This document shows, piece after piece, positions 1-11,303 of a DNA stretch of 64,000 nt (positions within the stretch are counted from its first letter, which is position 1; each line of letters opens with the position of its first letter). The translations under genes and the position numbers were made by a program. Source of the stretch: Eutreptiella sp. 'Long Island Sound 2002' (Eukaryota > Euglenozoa > Euglenophyceae > Eutreptiales > Eutreptiaceae); NCBI GenBank assembly GCA_964036045.1, contig OZ038378.1, forward strand, positions 41,293,228-41,357,227. Reading direction: 5' to 3'. The notes below the pieces were generated by a model. The model searched no databases, was not told the DNA's origin, and saw only the letters and a program-made list of their open reading frames with translations.

Positions 1-228
1 AGTGGGGCCGGTCGGAAGTCTCTGATGTTCCCGCTGGTGGTTGTGGCGACGGGTGTTTGTTGATGTTGTCCGCATATCATACGTGTAACGCACTTGACCA
101 TCACGGTAGAGGGCGCCGGTTGGAGTCTCGCGGTGTAGGCGTAGATGCCGCCGGGGTTCTTTATTTGTCTTCATCGCACGGACTGCGCAGTTGTATTTTC
201 TTCGAGTGGTTCTCTATGGGGGAGGGTC

Positions 229-410
229 TCCTAGCTTGCCCAACCCGCCACCACCGCGCTTTGCTTGGCTGCGATCCACAAGAGATCCAGTGTGCCCAGG
301 CCGGTTCATGTTTTACGTGGTTACACTCTCGGCGGGAGGGACACCCAAGCTTGCCCAACCTTCCCACGCCGTGCTTCGCTTGGGCGCGATCCACAAGTTA
401 TCAAGTGTGC
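229..410. repeat. Two diverged direct repeats, about 119 bp apart
   Basis: A segment beginning CTTGCCCAACC and running to GCGATCCACAAG occurs near 235-291 and again near 353-408, with a moderately diverged spacer. The reading frames here are short and repeat-derived, so I see no gene. The copies probably belong to the decayed satellite that continues downstream. Confidence 0.55.
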
Positions 411-589
411 ATTTTTGCAGTTGTGTTCTACTCCATTGCTGTTGTATTTGTCCATACATTTGTGGCATGGAACACAACACTGTGTCTATGAACGTCCCCT
501 TTCAACTCATTTGTGCGGAGCCGGATCCTGTGAGCGGGGGTACCCGGTTAGCCAGGTATTCGTCTCTATGGCAGCAATGCACATAACTC

Positions 590-1175
590 CTTGCATTATT
601 TGTGGTTCGTCCTTTCGAAAAATGATTGTGCTGTGTCTCGTTGACTTTATTTGGACTAGTATAATGCCTTGTGTGCCCGGCCTTTCCAAAATTTAATGCA
701 CACAACTCCTTGTATCATGTGTCGTGCGACCATTCGAAAAGTCATTGCCCTGTGTTTTGTTGACTCTCTCATAGTGGCTTAGGTGATCTGACCTTTCCAA
801 AATTCATTGCCATGTGTCTCGCTGGATGTGTAAAAAATATTATATGCGTTGTGTGGTCTTACCCTTCGAAAATTCAATGCACGCTAAACCATGTACCATG
901 TGTGGTCCGACCTTCGAAAATTCATTCCTCCGCGTATGGTGGACGTTCTCCCAGTGCCTCATGTGGTTCGTGCTTTCAACAATTCAATGCACGAAAATGC
1001 TTGCACCATGGGTGGTCTGCCTTATGTAAATTCATTGGTTTATGTTGTGATAAGTCTATCATAGTCCCTCTGTTGTGCCTCATGTGGTTCGACCTTTCGA
1101 AAAATCAATGAACGCAAGACCTACGTTGCCATGTGGAGTCGGACATGTGGTCCCAACCCTCGAAAAATACGAAAT
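590..1175. repeat. Degenerate tandem repeat with a TTCGAAAATTCATTG core
   Basis: About ten copies of a core resembling CGACCTTTCGAAAATTCATTG recur near 605, 679, 726, 789, 861, 906, 968, 1017, 1088 and 1153. Spacings alternate between roughly 45-50 and 60-75 bp. The parts between cores also share words such as CATGTGTGG and TTGTTGACT. This looks like an old, diverged minisatellite and not like coding sequence. Confidence 0.6.
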
Positions 1176-1445
1176 CTACATGCACAAAACACAAAACAAA
1201 AACTGCATGTTGTCAATGGAAACATTGCTATTCAGAGAACCCTTATCAACGCATTGGCCAGGTTAATGTTCCTATGCTACAATGAATGAACAAAACACGT
1301 AAAGCACTAATTCATCCTCCGCAAAATGGGTGGCGTACTTGAAGCGTGCCACCTTCTTGGTGTTGAAGTGCCAGACACTAGGAATCTCACGAGCCTTCCA
1401 GACACCGTCTCAGCACAAAGCTGCCGGCGTTGCGGCTGCCACACT

Positions 1446-1925
1446 CTACAAGCCCAGCACTTCCATGTGGGGTTTCCTACGCATTCTTAGCAAAACAATC
1501 TTGCATAGTAATTCCATGGTCAAGATGCAAAAAGCGGCGATTAGTAGCCACATAGTATGGGTGACGGGATAGGGCCCGATGCTGCGTGTAGCCTCACCAA
1601 AAGCTTTCACCATATCTTGCCGCATGACACGACTCTCACGGCGGACACCGCCCTGAGTTTTCACAATGGGCCTTGGGCACCGGCGTGCACCGCCCTGCAG
1701 TTCTGCAATTGTGACCCATTGCATTGTTCCTGAGTTGCAGTGGCGGATCCGGCGAAGGGCGTGCGACTCATCGGCACTGTCAAGGAGCCACTTGAAAGCA
1801 TGCTAGGCCGCATAGGCAAGATTTGTAGCCGTGTTGTGCTCTGGGTGACGCACAACACACACCATTGGGCGGTCGTCGGGACGACCGACGACCACCTTTG
1901 AGGCGTGCGGGCCTCCATCTAGATT
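1446..1925 (-). pseudogene. Unrecognised minus-strand reading-frame remnant
   Basis: The minus strand reads with protein-like composition for most of this interval. It includes an aromatic and hydrophobic stretch near the C-terminal end (MWLLIAAFCILTMELL) that could be one membrane segment. A stop codon breaks the upstream part of the frame. I do not recognise a family. It may be the tail of another mobile element. From 1926 to about 3300 I see nothing beyond short random frames. Confidence 0.2.
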
Positions 1926-3311
1926 AACCAGCCTAATAGTGTAGAGCGCACAATCATGAGACTAGGGCGAACCATGCTTGGGCGCAAGGGTGTGAACAAC
2001 AATTGCAAATGTACCGTGTGTACGCTTCGCCGGTCTGTCATCCCCGGCAGGTGATGCGGATCGTTTGTCAGATTTTTCCACCGCAATCACCAAGGTTACT
2101 TGATACTTGCCGTCTTCATTTTGGGCATAAGTCCTTCCACGGGCTTGAGGCTGAGTACTTTCAGGCCACGCCCAACCATCCCGCCATGCACTTGTACTTT
2201 ACTTTCGACACACAAAGACGAGCATCTTCCCCTAATCCCCCCCTCCCACCCCCCGAGTCCTTGACACTTACCTTTGCGCCCGAAACATGTGAAATCAACA
2301 CACCAAGGCCACATTGTGTTCATTGCCACTACAAGGGGTTTGATATAATACCGCACCCGTAATGCTGCTTCGGTTGCAATTTGCAGGTTCCGCACGCCGT
2401 GTTTCCTGTGCATGCCGAAACGGTGCGCTGCGGCGTGCACTCCCGTAGTACCCTACATTTTTGCTGTGATTGATTTTTGTAGTGTTGTGTGGCACAAGAG
2501 CATTCCACTGAGTGTCTTCACGGCCACTCTAAAAACGTATGATATGAACTCACAAGTGCCGCATGGTTGGCCCCAAGTGAACAAGTAATGTGAAATCACG
2601 GGATGTGGACAGGGGGGAGGATGGCTTTCGACAAGATAGCCAACAGTCCGGGTAAGTTACGGTCTTCGCAATGGGTCAATGCTACACAGAACCTTCTCGT
2701 GTTGCACTCGTAGGGGGCTCCGCCACGTGGTCCACGCCACCGGGCGGCAGCGGCGCCTTCTACAATAGTCACCGTCCCAACGTGCACTAGTTGAATGGAT
2801 TAAGAGGCGACCAATGGTGCATTGTAGCAGCACAAGCAATTGTTGGTGCCAAAGGGCCTCACGCGGTAAAATTTTTTTTATTTTACCCTCCGTATCTATT
2901 CTCAAAAACTCAGAATTTTGTAGAGAACCCAAAAATCCCTAAAAAGCACAAAAAAGCAATTTCAACCCGACCCAACCTTCTCCTTAGACCTTCGCGGATG
3001 GGAGCTTCAGAGGATGGACAAAATTTTTTTGTGTAATTTTTCTTTACCCCACTTGTGCATGTTCAGAATGATCAGCACGTTATTAGGGTCTTTTTCAAGT
3101 GTGTATGTTGGGGTACATACCGATCTACCTTGGGGACCCCAGCGGCTAGCCACCCGACTCGATGTCACATTGGCTGCCTTCATAAAGGTTTCAAACCTTC
3201 ATCCACCAAAATGGGTGAAAAACGGCCCGTTGGTACATAAACAGGGATCACGGCACGACACCGCAACGTGGGAGGCCTCCTTGAACACCTTGTCGAGATG
3301 ATGTGTCACGG

Positions 3312-3500
3312 CAGCTTGGTCCCAAGGTCCCACAGGATTGGCCCGTACAAACGGGTTGGTGGGCGTCTCGTCGGCGTGCAGCTCGGCATTTCCATTGACA
3401 AAGGGTGGGTGTTTGGCTTGCCAAAGAGCTTGGCATATTCGATGCAATCTGGCTTGGTAGCTCGGCCCCAAGGTCCGACAAGATTTGCCCGTACACACAA
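3312..3500. repeat. Short direct duplication around CCCAAGGTCC..GCCCGTACA
   Basis: A block of about 35 bp with the words CCCAAGGTCC and GCCCGTACA occurs near 3318-3350 and again near 3468-3497, about 150 bp apart. No gene is recognised around it. Confidence 0.5.
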
Positions 3501-3568
3501 GCCGCTGTCTAGACCAGAATTTGCTTGTACAAATGCACCCGCATCCGGGTGGGGATTTGCCTGTACAA

Positions 3569-3599
3569 TCATGTCATGTCATGTCATGTCATGTCATGG
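3569..3599. repeat. Microsatellite (ATGTC)n
   Basis: Five to six perfect tandem copies of the pentamer ATGTC. Confidence 0.9.
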
Positions 3600-4546
3600 T
3601 GTGCTAGACCCATTGTCCGCTTGCACGCCCCAAGGTGTCCAATGGCAGAAAGTCTAGCCGTTACACACGCTCATACTCCGAGGAATGGGGCCCCAATTGA
3701 GGAGGGCAAGTGCACCATGCATGGCGCGAGAGACTCGGTCGGCTAGACCAAGCAACGCCCTCCGCAGGCTATCTAGTGGACGCTCCTAGACACTAGCCCC
3801 ACCGGCGGGCACTAGCACGCCGGGCATTAGTGGGTCTCACGTCTGACGTGCGGCACGCGCTCTCGCCAGTTTATCACTTCGCCGCGTAGAAGATGACGTG
3901 GCGCTTGCACAATCAACAACATCGAAGACTTGGACTCATGAGAGACATTGCACATGTCGGCGTATAGGCACAAAGCCCTCATAACCCACCAACCCCATCC
4001 ATAGAAGGGTCTAGAGCCGCCCAATGGGGGAAACACTGTGCATCACGCTAGCACATCGGGCTAGGGATAGATCGATGCTATCATCGTGGGGCGCTGGGAC
4101 GCTGTCAGGGAACCACACCACGCGCTTGGCGCCCGCACTGCGGCCTGCCCATGGGGGGAAGGCGGATGCCAGATACATGGCACCCTGCCCGCCCCTGTGC
4201 ATGCGGATAGGTAGGTCAGGAAAACCTGTCCAGTCCATGGCAAGCCAGGATGCTAGCTAGGGGCATGGGCTTGCCCTGTTTCTAACAGCAGCGCAAAATC
4301 TTCAGTGATCACCGCAGCGTGCAGCGGCCGAATATAGGTCAGAGCAAGTGGGTTGCGGAGGACTAGAGCATCACTGTTTGCCCAAGTTGGGGACATATTG
4401 AGCACGCCAAACATGGTAACGCACAGGACCCCATGCTCAGCCGTCGGCTCCCCAATCGTCACCACGCGCAGAGGAAGAGTTTGAGATCCCTTGGTCACAC
4501 GTGGAGCATGCATTGACTTCTCCTTCATTGTCCACCCTATAGCGAC

Positions 4547-4987
4547 TTATTTAACTAAGAGGGACCGAAATGCGGAGGCCCCCGCCACACAGAGGCACAG
4601 GCACTGCAGGTCAAATACGAGCAGTCCAGTCGCCGACTGACTGCTCACAAAAAGGGAAGAATGCCTGGGTTCGGGAGTGTCGGACGTGACGATATGACCC
4701 GACCCACATGCACACCCAGATTTCATCATTAGAGAGATGAAACCTAGTGATGTGGTGGCCCACGAGCTACTATGGTACTCTGGACGGCCTGGGGGGTGGG
4801 TATATGGAGGGGGGAAACAAGGATGCATCATAGAACGTCTACAGGACTGACTCGGGGTAGATGCACCATACTCAATGTTGCAAAAGCACAGATTAGGGCC
4901 GTAGGGCATGCAAGAAGGGCACCGCCACACGCGGCCCCTAGGGGGGCACATATCGCAATTCATGGGTTGTGACTTGTGCTTGCGCAA
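4547..4987 (-). pseudogene. LINE ORF2 C-terminal region with a Cys-rich motif
   Basis: The minus strand encodes NCDMCPPRGRVWRCPSC followed by PYGPNLCFC. This is a C-x2-C...C-x2-C arrangement like the zinc-binding tail of many LINE ORF2 proteins. It lies downstream of the RNase H start on the same strand, as expected. The rest of the 146-codon frame is not clearly conserved and is probably out of frame in places. Confidence 0.4.
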
Positions 4988-5255
4988 TCATGTGCTTCCA
5001 TCCGTGGTGTGCTGGGACGGTACATATCCGGTGATTTGGTCTGCTGTGAGGAGGAGCCTCGCCACATCCCGTATCGGGGCATTCGTGTAGTACGAACACG
5101 TAGGCTTACGGAGGGCCCTCATTGACTGCGGCCCGTAGCCTTTTCCCAAGGAGTAGCGCTCACGCTACCCCCAGCCGGTGTAGCACAATCACCAACAACG
5201 CCCGGCCCAACCACTCCGCTTATAAGGACGATGGGTCAACCACCAACACATGACA

Positions 5256-5603
5256 CTAGAAATGAGCAGGGACACCCACCGAGTCAAGAAGGACGGCCGC
5301 AGCACCTATGCCGCGCTGCATTGAAGCGCCGTCAGACACAACCGTGACATGGGGCCGCAGGTCACGGCGCAGCCACTGTTCCCAGAAACCAAGCCTAGGA
5401 GACCCCTGCCCAGCGCTGCGCTTACATCTGCAGCGCATTCTCCTCACCCTGAAAGCCGCCAATGGCCGGACTGAATATGCTGGGGAATTGGTGCGCGGCC
5501 TACTGCGTGATCTAGATTTGAAGACCCTACCAAGGTCAGACCTGCTGGTCTTGCTCGGGGAGTGCGAAGCTCTTAGTCTCCAGCTATGTTTGGCCCCTTG
5601 CAA
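5256..5603 (-). pseudogene. LINE RNase H domain, start only
   Basis: The end of this frame reads VTVVSDGASMQRGIGAAAV, which matches the first strand of RNase H with its catalytic Asp (SDG) and the following Gly-rich turn. RNase H degrades the RNA strand of the RNA/DNA hybrid. A stop soon follows, so the domain is broken and its later catalytic residues are not in this frame. It follows the reverse transcriptase thumb on the same strand, which supports a single LINE ORF2. Confidence 0.5.
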
Positions 5604-7130
5604 GAACCTTCAAGATGCTGCCCCAGGTGAAGACGAAACACCGGGCACTTGGACGGAACCCTCGTAGGCAGGTGTAAGGAACTGCGGGCCACTTGCTGCA
5701 ATCGTGCTTGCATTGGAGCTAGCTCATCGACAGTCATGGGCACAAGGGTGAGGCGGAACTCCATTGAGGACTTTGCATACAGCAACGCCACCGTAAGGGC
5801 CAAAATGCATGAGGGCCTGGTGCGGCGCACCTTGGCCAGCACATGAGTGAAATGTTCTGAAATGGCACTGGCATAGCATTTGGGGGACTCACCCATGAAG
5901 CAGGGGATGCCAGCAGTCTTGAGCCCATGGGGCTAGTACTCCAGTTGCCCAAGGGCACATGAGATGGACGCCGTCCCACAATAAAGTCTATCTTGGGCAT
6001 GGTAGATATGGTACATCTTGAGCTTAGACGCATTCATCGTCCCCCCGGACACTGCAGCAAATCCGCAGGATTCGGCCAGATTATGCAGCATTTCCTCCAG
6101 AGACAGAACCATGTGGCGCCCATCATCGGAGAAGATCACTTCCGGGACCTGCACCCTTGGTAGGCAGGGGTGCATGGTGCCTGTGGCGCAATCCAAGAGG
6201 GCCCACGACCGCAAGATGCACGGAATCGGGTACCCTCCCGTACCCATGCTGTCGCCATGTATTCCTCCCTATTGCATGTAGTAAGGGGGTGCTAGCTCAT
6301 ACGGAGTCTGTAGATAAACCATGAGGCCATCGGAAAACCACTTGGTCAGCAAACCCACATGCCCTAGGGGGAGGGGGTCATCCATGAGATAGCCCCGAAG
6401 GGCGTCCCTGTTTACATTGCACAGCATGGGGGTGGGTTCTAAGTAAGCAGGGGTCTGAGGCCAGGGTTCTAGATGAGCTGCCTGAGGGCGTGTTGTAGGC
6501 CCTCGCGGCGTCATGCCACTGGGCCATGCTTGATTGGGTCCGGCAGCTCCGCGAGGGCAACTTTTCTAAGTTTCTCCAATCTGCTTTGCATATTTGCCTG
6601 TCGAAAAAGGACGCACGATGGCTAATTTGGAATGGCCGCACCATCGTCATATCCGTGTTCCTTCACAGAAGACAATGAACCCTGCTGTTTGCTAATTTCA
6701 TGTCCCGCGCCGAAATGACTGGGTTGATGCCCCCACGGGTGCATCCCTACCGCAAAGAATTCACTCCCCATGACCTCGGTCTGTTTTTGAGGTGAGATTT
6801 GGCTTTTTCAGTGATCAAGTCACCGAAAGGGTGCTGGTGTGCGGATTGGGACCGGTAGGACAGGGTGGACACCACTGACACAGGCCGCACCAGGCTCATG
6901 GCCAACAATTCACCCAGGCTGCAGAGCAGCTCTAGAAAGAAATCGCACATAGACAAGGCGTCTCAGGGCCTAGGCAGCACAGGGGCCAGGGACGCCTCTC
7001 CGCGGATCATATGGACATCATTCGCCAAAGCGCGCAGGCCATACAGCTCCTGAGCCTAGGTACGTGATTCATCAATGAAGGCACTAGGCTGACACGGAAA
7101 ATGTACCCCGTCAAGCTGACTGCGGTGACT
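5573..7130 (-). pseudogene. LINE reverse transcriptase domain, decayed
   Basis: Reverse transcriptase of a non-LTR retrotransposon, read on the minus strand in pieces joined by frameshifts. Visible motifs in order are a protein-like segment at 7.1-6.75 kb (AFIDESRT, then DFFLELLCSLGELLAM), a GDSMGTGGY motif near 6.24 kb that corresponds to the QGD..S motif, and FSDDG near 6.13 kb, the catalytic [YF]xDD box. A G..MNASK segment follows, then a thumb-like region at 5.9-5.6 kb (TVDELAPMQARLQQVARSSLHL). There are in-frame TAG and TGA codons in the 7.0 kb part, so the copy is inactive. It is continuous in order with the endonuclease beyond the transposon. Confidence 0.65.
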
Positions 7131-7133
7131 ACA

Positions 7134-7138
7134 CTAAA
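7134..7138. repeat. Target-site duplication CTAAA, left copy
   Basis: CTAAA sits directly outside the left terminal inverted repeat, and the same five bases follow the right repeat at 15336-15340. This is the signature expected of a cut-and-paste insertion with a 5 bp stagger. Confidence 0.75.
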
Positions 7139-7162
7139 TTTGGGGGTACAAACTTGACATCC
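7139..7162 (+). repeat. Left terminal inverted repeat of the 8.2 kb transposon
   Basis: The 24 bases match the reverse complement of 15312-15335 at about 20 positions: the shared blocks are TTGGGGGTAC, AACTTGA and TCC. Some 30 bp inward there is a half copy of the internal palindrome (GTTTCACTGTTG at 7193). Confidence 0.8.
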
Positions 7163-7311
7163 AAAGGTCTCAGCGTCCGGCCGGGATGGGCAGTTTCACT
7201 GTTGCGGAAAAATGACCTCAAACACCCAACAAATCTTTATATGTCCGAAAACATCAATTTCCAACCAACACTGTTTTGGGGATTCCTCTTGTGCCACCCC
7301 AACCAACCCAA

Positions 7312-7335
7312 GGTTTCACTGTCAACAGTGAAACC
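7312..7335. repeat. Internal palindrome 1
   Basis: Perfect dyad with 11-base arms around GTTTCACTGT / ACAGTGAAAC, in the non-coding left part of the transposon. Confidence 0.9.
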
Positions 7336-7480
7336 CTCCGTCATCATTGTGCTGTACTACACTTTGAGCTGTATGCAACGCCTTACTCCTGTCTACACCC
7401 CCCCCTTAGGATGGTGGTGGTGGTTCATTTTGGGTGGGATGGATTATATGAGCACCAAAATGTGCTGAATAGTGCAGGGT

Positions 7481-7504
7481 AGTTTCACTTTCAACAGTGA
7501 AACT
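7481..7504. repeat. Internal palindrome 2
   Basis: AGTTTCACTT / AACAGTGAAACT. One arm position differs from the consensus. Non-coding. Confidence 0.85.
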
Positions 7505-7579
7505 CTGCCTTGCTCCGGAGGATATGACATAATATCAACGCCTCGAGCAGATAGCTCCACGAACTCGATGACCGGAAAT

Positions 7580-7604
7580 AGTTTTGCCGTTGACAGTGAA
7601 ACTA
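7580..7604. repeat. Internal palindrome 3
   Basis: The left arm is degraded (AGTTTTGCCGT) while the right arm TTGACAGTGAAACT is intact. Non-coding. Confidence 0.75.
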
Positions 7605-7660
7605 GTTGTGATACCGTGGCGCGTGTGTGTGTACTCAGAAAACGGTAACAAGCATCAAGC

Positions 7661-7684
7661 ACTTTCACTGTTCACAGTCAAACT
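7661..7684. repeat. Internal palindrome 4
   Basis: CTTTCACTGTTCACAGTCAAA. The right arm has one substitution. Non-coding. Confidence 0.8.
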
Positions 7685-7785
7685 ATTTCCCACACTGTGG
7701 TGTCCAAGGGTAAACAAGGAAAGCGGGTAAAGTGAATTTTATTTTTTGGAAGACGCATGTAAAAAACGGAACCGGAAACATCGCC

Positions 7786-7856
7786 GGACCGTCGTCTGGT
7801 CCAATGGTTATAACCCTCGTCTCGTACCACTAGTGGGGGGCTTGATTCCCACTAGA
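7786..7856 (+). other. tRNA-like (SINE head-like) sequence inside the transposon
   Basis: TGGTCCAATGG matches a pol III A box and GGCTTGATTCCC resembles a B box about 40 bases further on. A perfect 8 bp stem (CTAGTGGG / CCCACTAG) sits where the T arm would be. The D stem and anticodon stem are imperfect and no acceptor stem can be drawn, so this is not a working tRNA. It could be a tRNA-derived insertion or a chance match. The rest of 7690-8250 has no recognisable gene. Confidence 0.3.
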
Positions 7857-8252
7857 TCCCCCATCCTAGCTACCCTGTGGCATACCACACCAGTGCTTGG
7901 TCACCCACTAGGCATGGTAAGTGCCCCGTTGCAAAGGGGGTACGGTACTAGTACTACCAAACCGGTAGTTTTTAGACGTGTTTTGTAGTATATAGTTGAC
8001 CATGTAGTGAGACACCGGATTTCTAGCCTTGGTGGTGGGAAAAGTACCCCACCAGGACTTGGAGGCATCAGTAGAGTTGTACCAGACCCGTTCTCTCCTT
8101 GTGGGCTTCCCTATGGTTGTGGTGCATGGCGGGACAGTGGGGTGCCAACTGAGGGTCTCTTTGATGTTATGCCCCCCCCCAACGTACTTGCATTCACTCT
8201 ATTGCCCACCTGCTTTCAGGTGGGAGGCATGCACATCATCGGATCACAAGCA

Positions 8253-8275
8253 CTTTCACTGTCAACAGTGAAACC
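8253..8275. repeat. Internal palindrome 5
   Basis: CTTTCACTGTCAACAGTGAAA is a near-perfect dyad about 180 bp upstream of the first gene's ATG. Confidence 0.9.
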
Positions 8276-8367
8276 ACTTGCAGCCACTTCCTGTTAGGTC
8301 CACATGGTGTCTTTCCTCCTGTGCACAAGTTCTGTTATTGTACCCGTTGACACCTTCTCACCACGAA

Positions 8368-8390
8368 CTTTTATTGTCAACTGTGAAACC
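8368..8390. repeat. Internal palindrome 6
   Basis: The left arm is degraded (TTTTATTGTC) and the right arm AACTGTGAAACC is intact. It lies about 60 bp upstream of the first gene's ATG, so it may also fall in the promoter or 5' UTR. Confidence 0.75.
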
Positions 8391-8452
8391 ACTGGTTGTT
8401 GTCTGCTTGTTCTGTCTGTATGTGATCTGCCTCTGATGCCTCAGAGGGCATT

Positions 8453-10628
8453 ATGACTGACATCAGTGCCTCCCCATTCAGTCTACGAGACTTGTGCTCG
8501 GGGTTGCACGACGTCCTGCACCGGGCTGACATGTATGAAGACGGGGACTCACTGGTGGAGTGCACTCTGGGGGGAGGACCAGCTTTGACTCTTGTGGAGA
8601 TCAGCTTGAAGTTGCGTCTCAATCCTGGAACAAGACAAAGTATTGTGGAACTGAAGGAGCACTGGCCAAGTCGTGGGTCTGAGCAACGGCTACTGCGCTT
8701 CGTGCTTCATGCGTTCAAGCTCTTCCTCTGCATGCTGGTGCTAGCAAAGCTGTTGAAAGTGGCAGAAACGGTCCCCAGTACGGGGGTTATGACAACAATG
8801 ACCAAGGAACAGCTGCTTGAGTTGCGGGGAAGTGGGCTTATACTCCATCGGGAATTACCATTGGCCAACCGGGTTGCCCTTGCACAAGAGCGGGTCCGCC
8901 AAGAAATGACACAAGGATGCTATGTGACATTGGTAGACCAGCTTTACAAGAGCCGGTACAGCAAAAATCAAGACGGACCACGGGGCATCTCCTTGTCATG
9001 CACTGCTGTCGCTGTCCTCACAGGCCTGTCGGTGAGATTGTCACACACTGGGTGGCCTTCCGCAGAGTAATTGCAACACGGGTCAAGTCCGTGGCACTGC
9101 ATATGCGGGACACGGTCACTGAGCTTTGGACTGTTGTGCAGGACCTGGGATCGGATCGACTGCCCCTTGGTCTTCTTCGTTGTCCATTGGATATTCGCCG
9201 GGGTAACCCCATGACTTCATCATGGCAGCCATACGGTTTATGGTACATCAGTGTCACCAAGACGGCGGGATCGGGGGACGTGTTGGTCCAGTTATTGCAA
9301 CACAATCCTAAGAACCGGAACCCAGTGAAGGTATTACTTTGTGACATGAACATATGGTGGAGGGTTGCAAAGGTTGTGCACCATAGGGAGCATGCTGCTT
9401 CTCCAGTGCGCGGCGCGCTCCGTGACATATGCCCTGTCTATGGGATTTGGCACGCTTACAAGGTGTGTGTCACTGCTTTATACAAGGCTTTTTCACCTTT
9501 TGTTATCTGCCTGGAGTATGATTGCTTCTTAATGGATCCAACAGCCACACGGGTGTACCAATACCCCGCTCTCATTGTCCTGGAGAGGCCCATTCTTTCG
9601 TGCTACCTTGCGTATCCCGCACTGCAATCTCAATTCGACCATTGCCTCCGGAGTTTCACTGTGCACAGTGAAAATTCCCTATGGAAGGAGCGCTGAGAGG
9701 CCCTGCGGGAATTATTGTAGGCTTATGTTCCTGCTGTGTTGCAGTTAGGTATAATGGTGTGTGACTGCTCCTCGGGACATCGGGCCTCTAGCACTGGTGT
9801 TGCAGCGCGCAAGGTTTTAGAATGCAGCCTGTTTCTGCTGCGGAAGATCAAGCCGACACATAGTCACCGCAACTATATAAACACTATGTGCATTGCTCTC
9901 CTTCTGTGGCGTTCCTTCCATGTTGCATTGCCAGGTACTGCACATGTTCAAGAGAAAGGCGAATCTATGCTGTCTCGTCTTGTGAAAGCATCAAAGCATG
10001 ATCTCAGTGCTACCACACTAAGCAATATGGGTCCCTGTTTTTAACCATTAGAAAGGCTCGACAAGGAACCACGTTCCAGCAAAAGCCCCATATAACATTG
10101 GGATGCGTCTAAACGGTGCAGGGTACGTCGCAAAACTTGTTGCACTGTTTGACCTCAGGCACGGCCCCCTTTGTACATATCAGAAGAGGTGAGATGGAGG
10201 ATAATCCTAAGGCCATCTGCGTAAGAGGTACCAACATTTGGCCCGACAGTTTCAAATTTCCACCTGCCCTCATGGACTCAACAAGCCTGCTTGAGTCGGA
10301 GTATATCCTACTGCACCAAAGCCTTCACACTCTTTTTTACCTCTCTGGCAAAGCGTCTGACAGGGCAGGCCGCCAGGCTGTAGCTAATAAGATGATCCAA
10401 CACCAGCAACCGCCCCTTGGTCGTGACTATAGTTCCTTTTTTGATGACTATGCAGGAACGGCCGCACACCTACGCGGAGTGCTACCACATGATGATCCGG
10501 CATTGGGACTGCCCATTTGGGAAAAGTTATCCAGAAAACGCAAAAGACCAGATGGCGTTGGTGACCAAAACGGGTCTCAGGTAGACTCCGATGATGATGC
10601 GGACCTTGATGCCGTGGCATTGGGATGA
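8453..10628 (+). CDS. Transposon gene A: spliced protein with DDE-transposase-like motifs
   Basis: Predicted exons are 8453-8955, 9024 to about 9650, about 9721 to about 10030, and 10122-10628, giving roughly 650 residues. The first intron (8956-9023) joins two frames cleanly. Exon 2 carries VLLCDMNIWWRV (Asp codon 9343-9345) and, about 40 residues later, CPVYGIWHAYK (His codon 9451-9453). This spacing recalls the second catalytic strand and the GDxH-type motif of DUF6589-like transposase-derived proteins. That match is by eye only. Exon 4 ends with a nuclear-localisation-like KLSRKRKRPDG and an acidic tail DSDDDADLDA. The ATG at 8453 is the first in a long open frame. The 9650-9720 junction is unresolved: the frame runs straight through palindrome 7 but meets TGA (9694) and TAG (9718). 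The likely role is the element's own transposase. It could instead be an accessory protein. Confidence 0.6.
8956..9023 (+). other. Intron 1 of transposon gene A, 68 nt
   Basis: GT donor after AAGAGCCG and a classical acceptor GCTGTCCTCACAG. Removing it joins KSR to PVGEIVTHW without changing the downstream frame. The frame shift on its two sides is explained exactly by this excision. Confidence 0.75.
9652..9675. repeat. Internal palindrome 7
   Basis: GTTTCACTGTGCACAGTGAAA lies at the unresolved exon 2/3 junction of gene A. The GT at its left edge would be a possible splice donor, but the phase then does not fit the acceptors I can see. Confidence 0.9.
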
Positions 10629-10843
10629 TTTGTGCTATGTTGATTCTAAAAGCGATGACAACAACTGTATTTTAGTTGGGTAGGGCTGGCAATGCTCCGG
10701 AACACGGATGTACATTGTGGCTAATGGACCTGTCATGCTGCCAATGGTTGCGGTTCCACACTGTGTCCACGTACCCCACATTTGCTTATGCACATGTGTC
10801 GAGTGCAATTGCCATCACGACGGGGGACAAGGGGATAGTGACT

Positions 10844-10867
10844 GGCTTTCACTGTCAACTGTGAGTC
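10844..10867. repeat. Internal palindrome 8
   Basis: CTTTCACTGTCAACTGTGAG, slightly degraded on the right arm, lies between genes A and B. From 10629 to about 11180 there is no recognisable coding sequence. Confidence 0.8.
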
Positions 10868-11195
10868 ACCAGGTGAAGGAGGGTGGAATGTATCACACAA
10901 CGATTATGCGCTGGTGTGTTGATAATGAAGGAAACAGCATACAATCAGAGAATATGGAGTGCAGTTGGCAAAAAGCGGTTGCTGCTTGTGTGGTTTTCAA
11001 GCTTTGAAAATGTCTTGATCACGTTCCCAATCATTGGTGAAACAAACAACCAAGCAAGGGTGAGACAATCGAATATTTGGTTTTCACACAGACCAAGGTG
11101 AACCGAGTATCTGGCATGATGGTGACAAACGAAAAGTAGTGCCCCGTTGATAAGCAAAGACACATACTGCTTTGAACCAAATGGCCTACAACACA

Positions 11196-11215
11196 GTCAC
11201 TGTTGACAGTGAAAC
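11196..11215. repeat. Internal palindrome 9
   Basis: GTCACTGTTGACAGTGAAAC. Its first two bases could be a splice donor for an intron ending at the TTTGCAG at 11303, so this copy probably lies in the first intron or 5' UTR of gene B. Confidence 0.85.
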
Positions 11216-11303
11216 ACCGTTCCAAAAGGTGCCTCGGACAGGCAATTTCATGGTATTTTGGGCTGTTTTTCTCCTACTTGTGGCTCCTCCTTGTTCTTTG
11301 CAG

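Larger units (their letters stand above)
3830..7138 (-). mobile_element. 3' half of a decayed LINE, interrupted by the 8.2 kb transposon
   Basis: On the minus strand the order is reverse transcriptase (about 7.1-5.6 kb), RNase H start (5.35 kb) and a Cys-rich tail (4.9 kb), followed by protein-like frames down to about 3.8 kb. The endonuclease and ORF1 expected upstream lie on the same strand beyond 15.3 kb, on the far side of the transposon at 7139-15335. Excising the transposon and one CTAAA restores the usual LINE order of ORF1, endonuclease, RT and RNase H. The frame carries several stops and frameshifts, so this copy is dead. The exact 3' end and its target duplication were not found. 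Confidence 0.7.
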
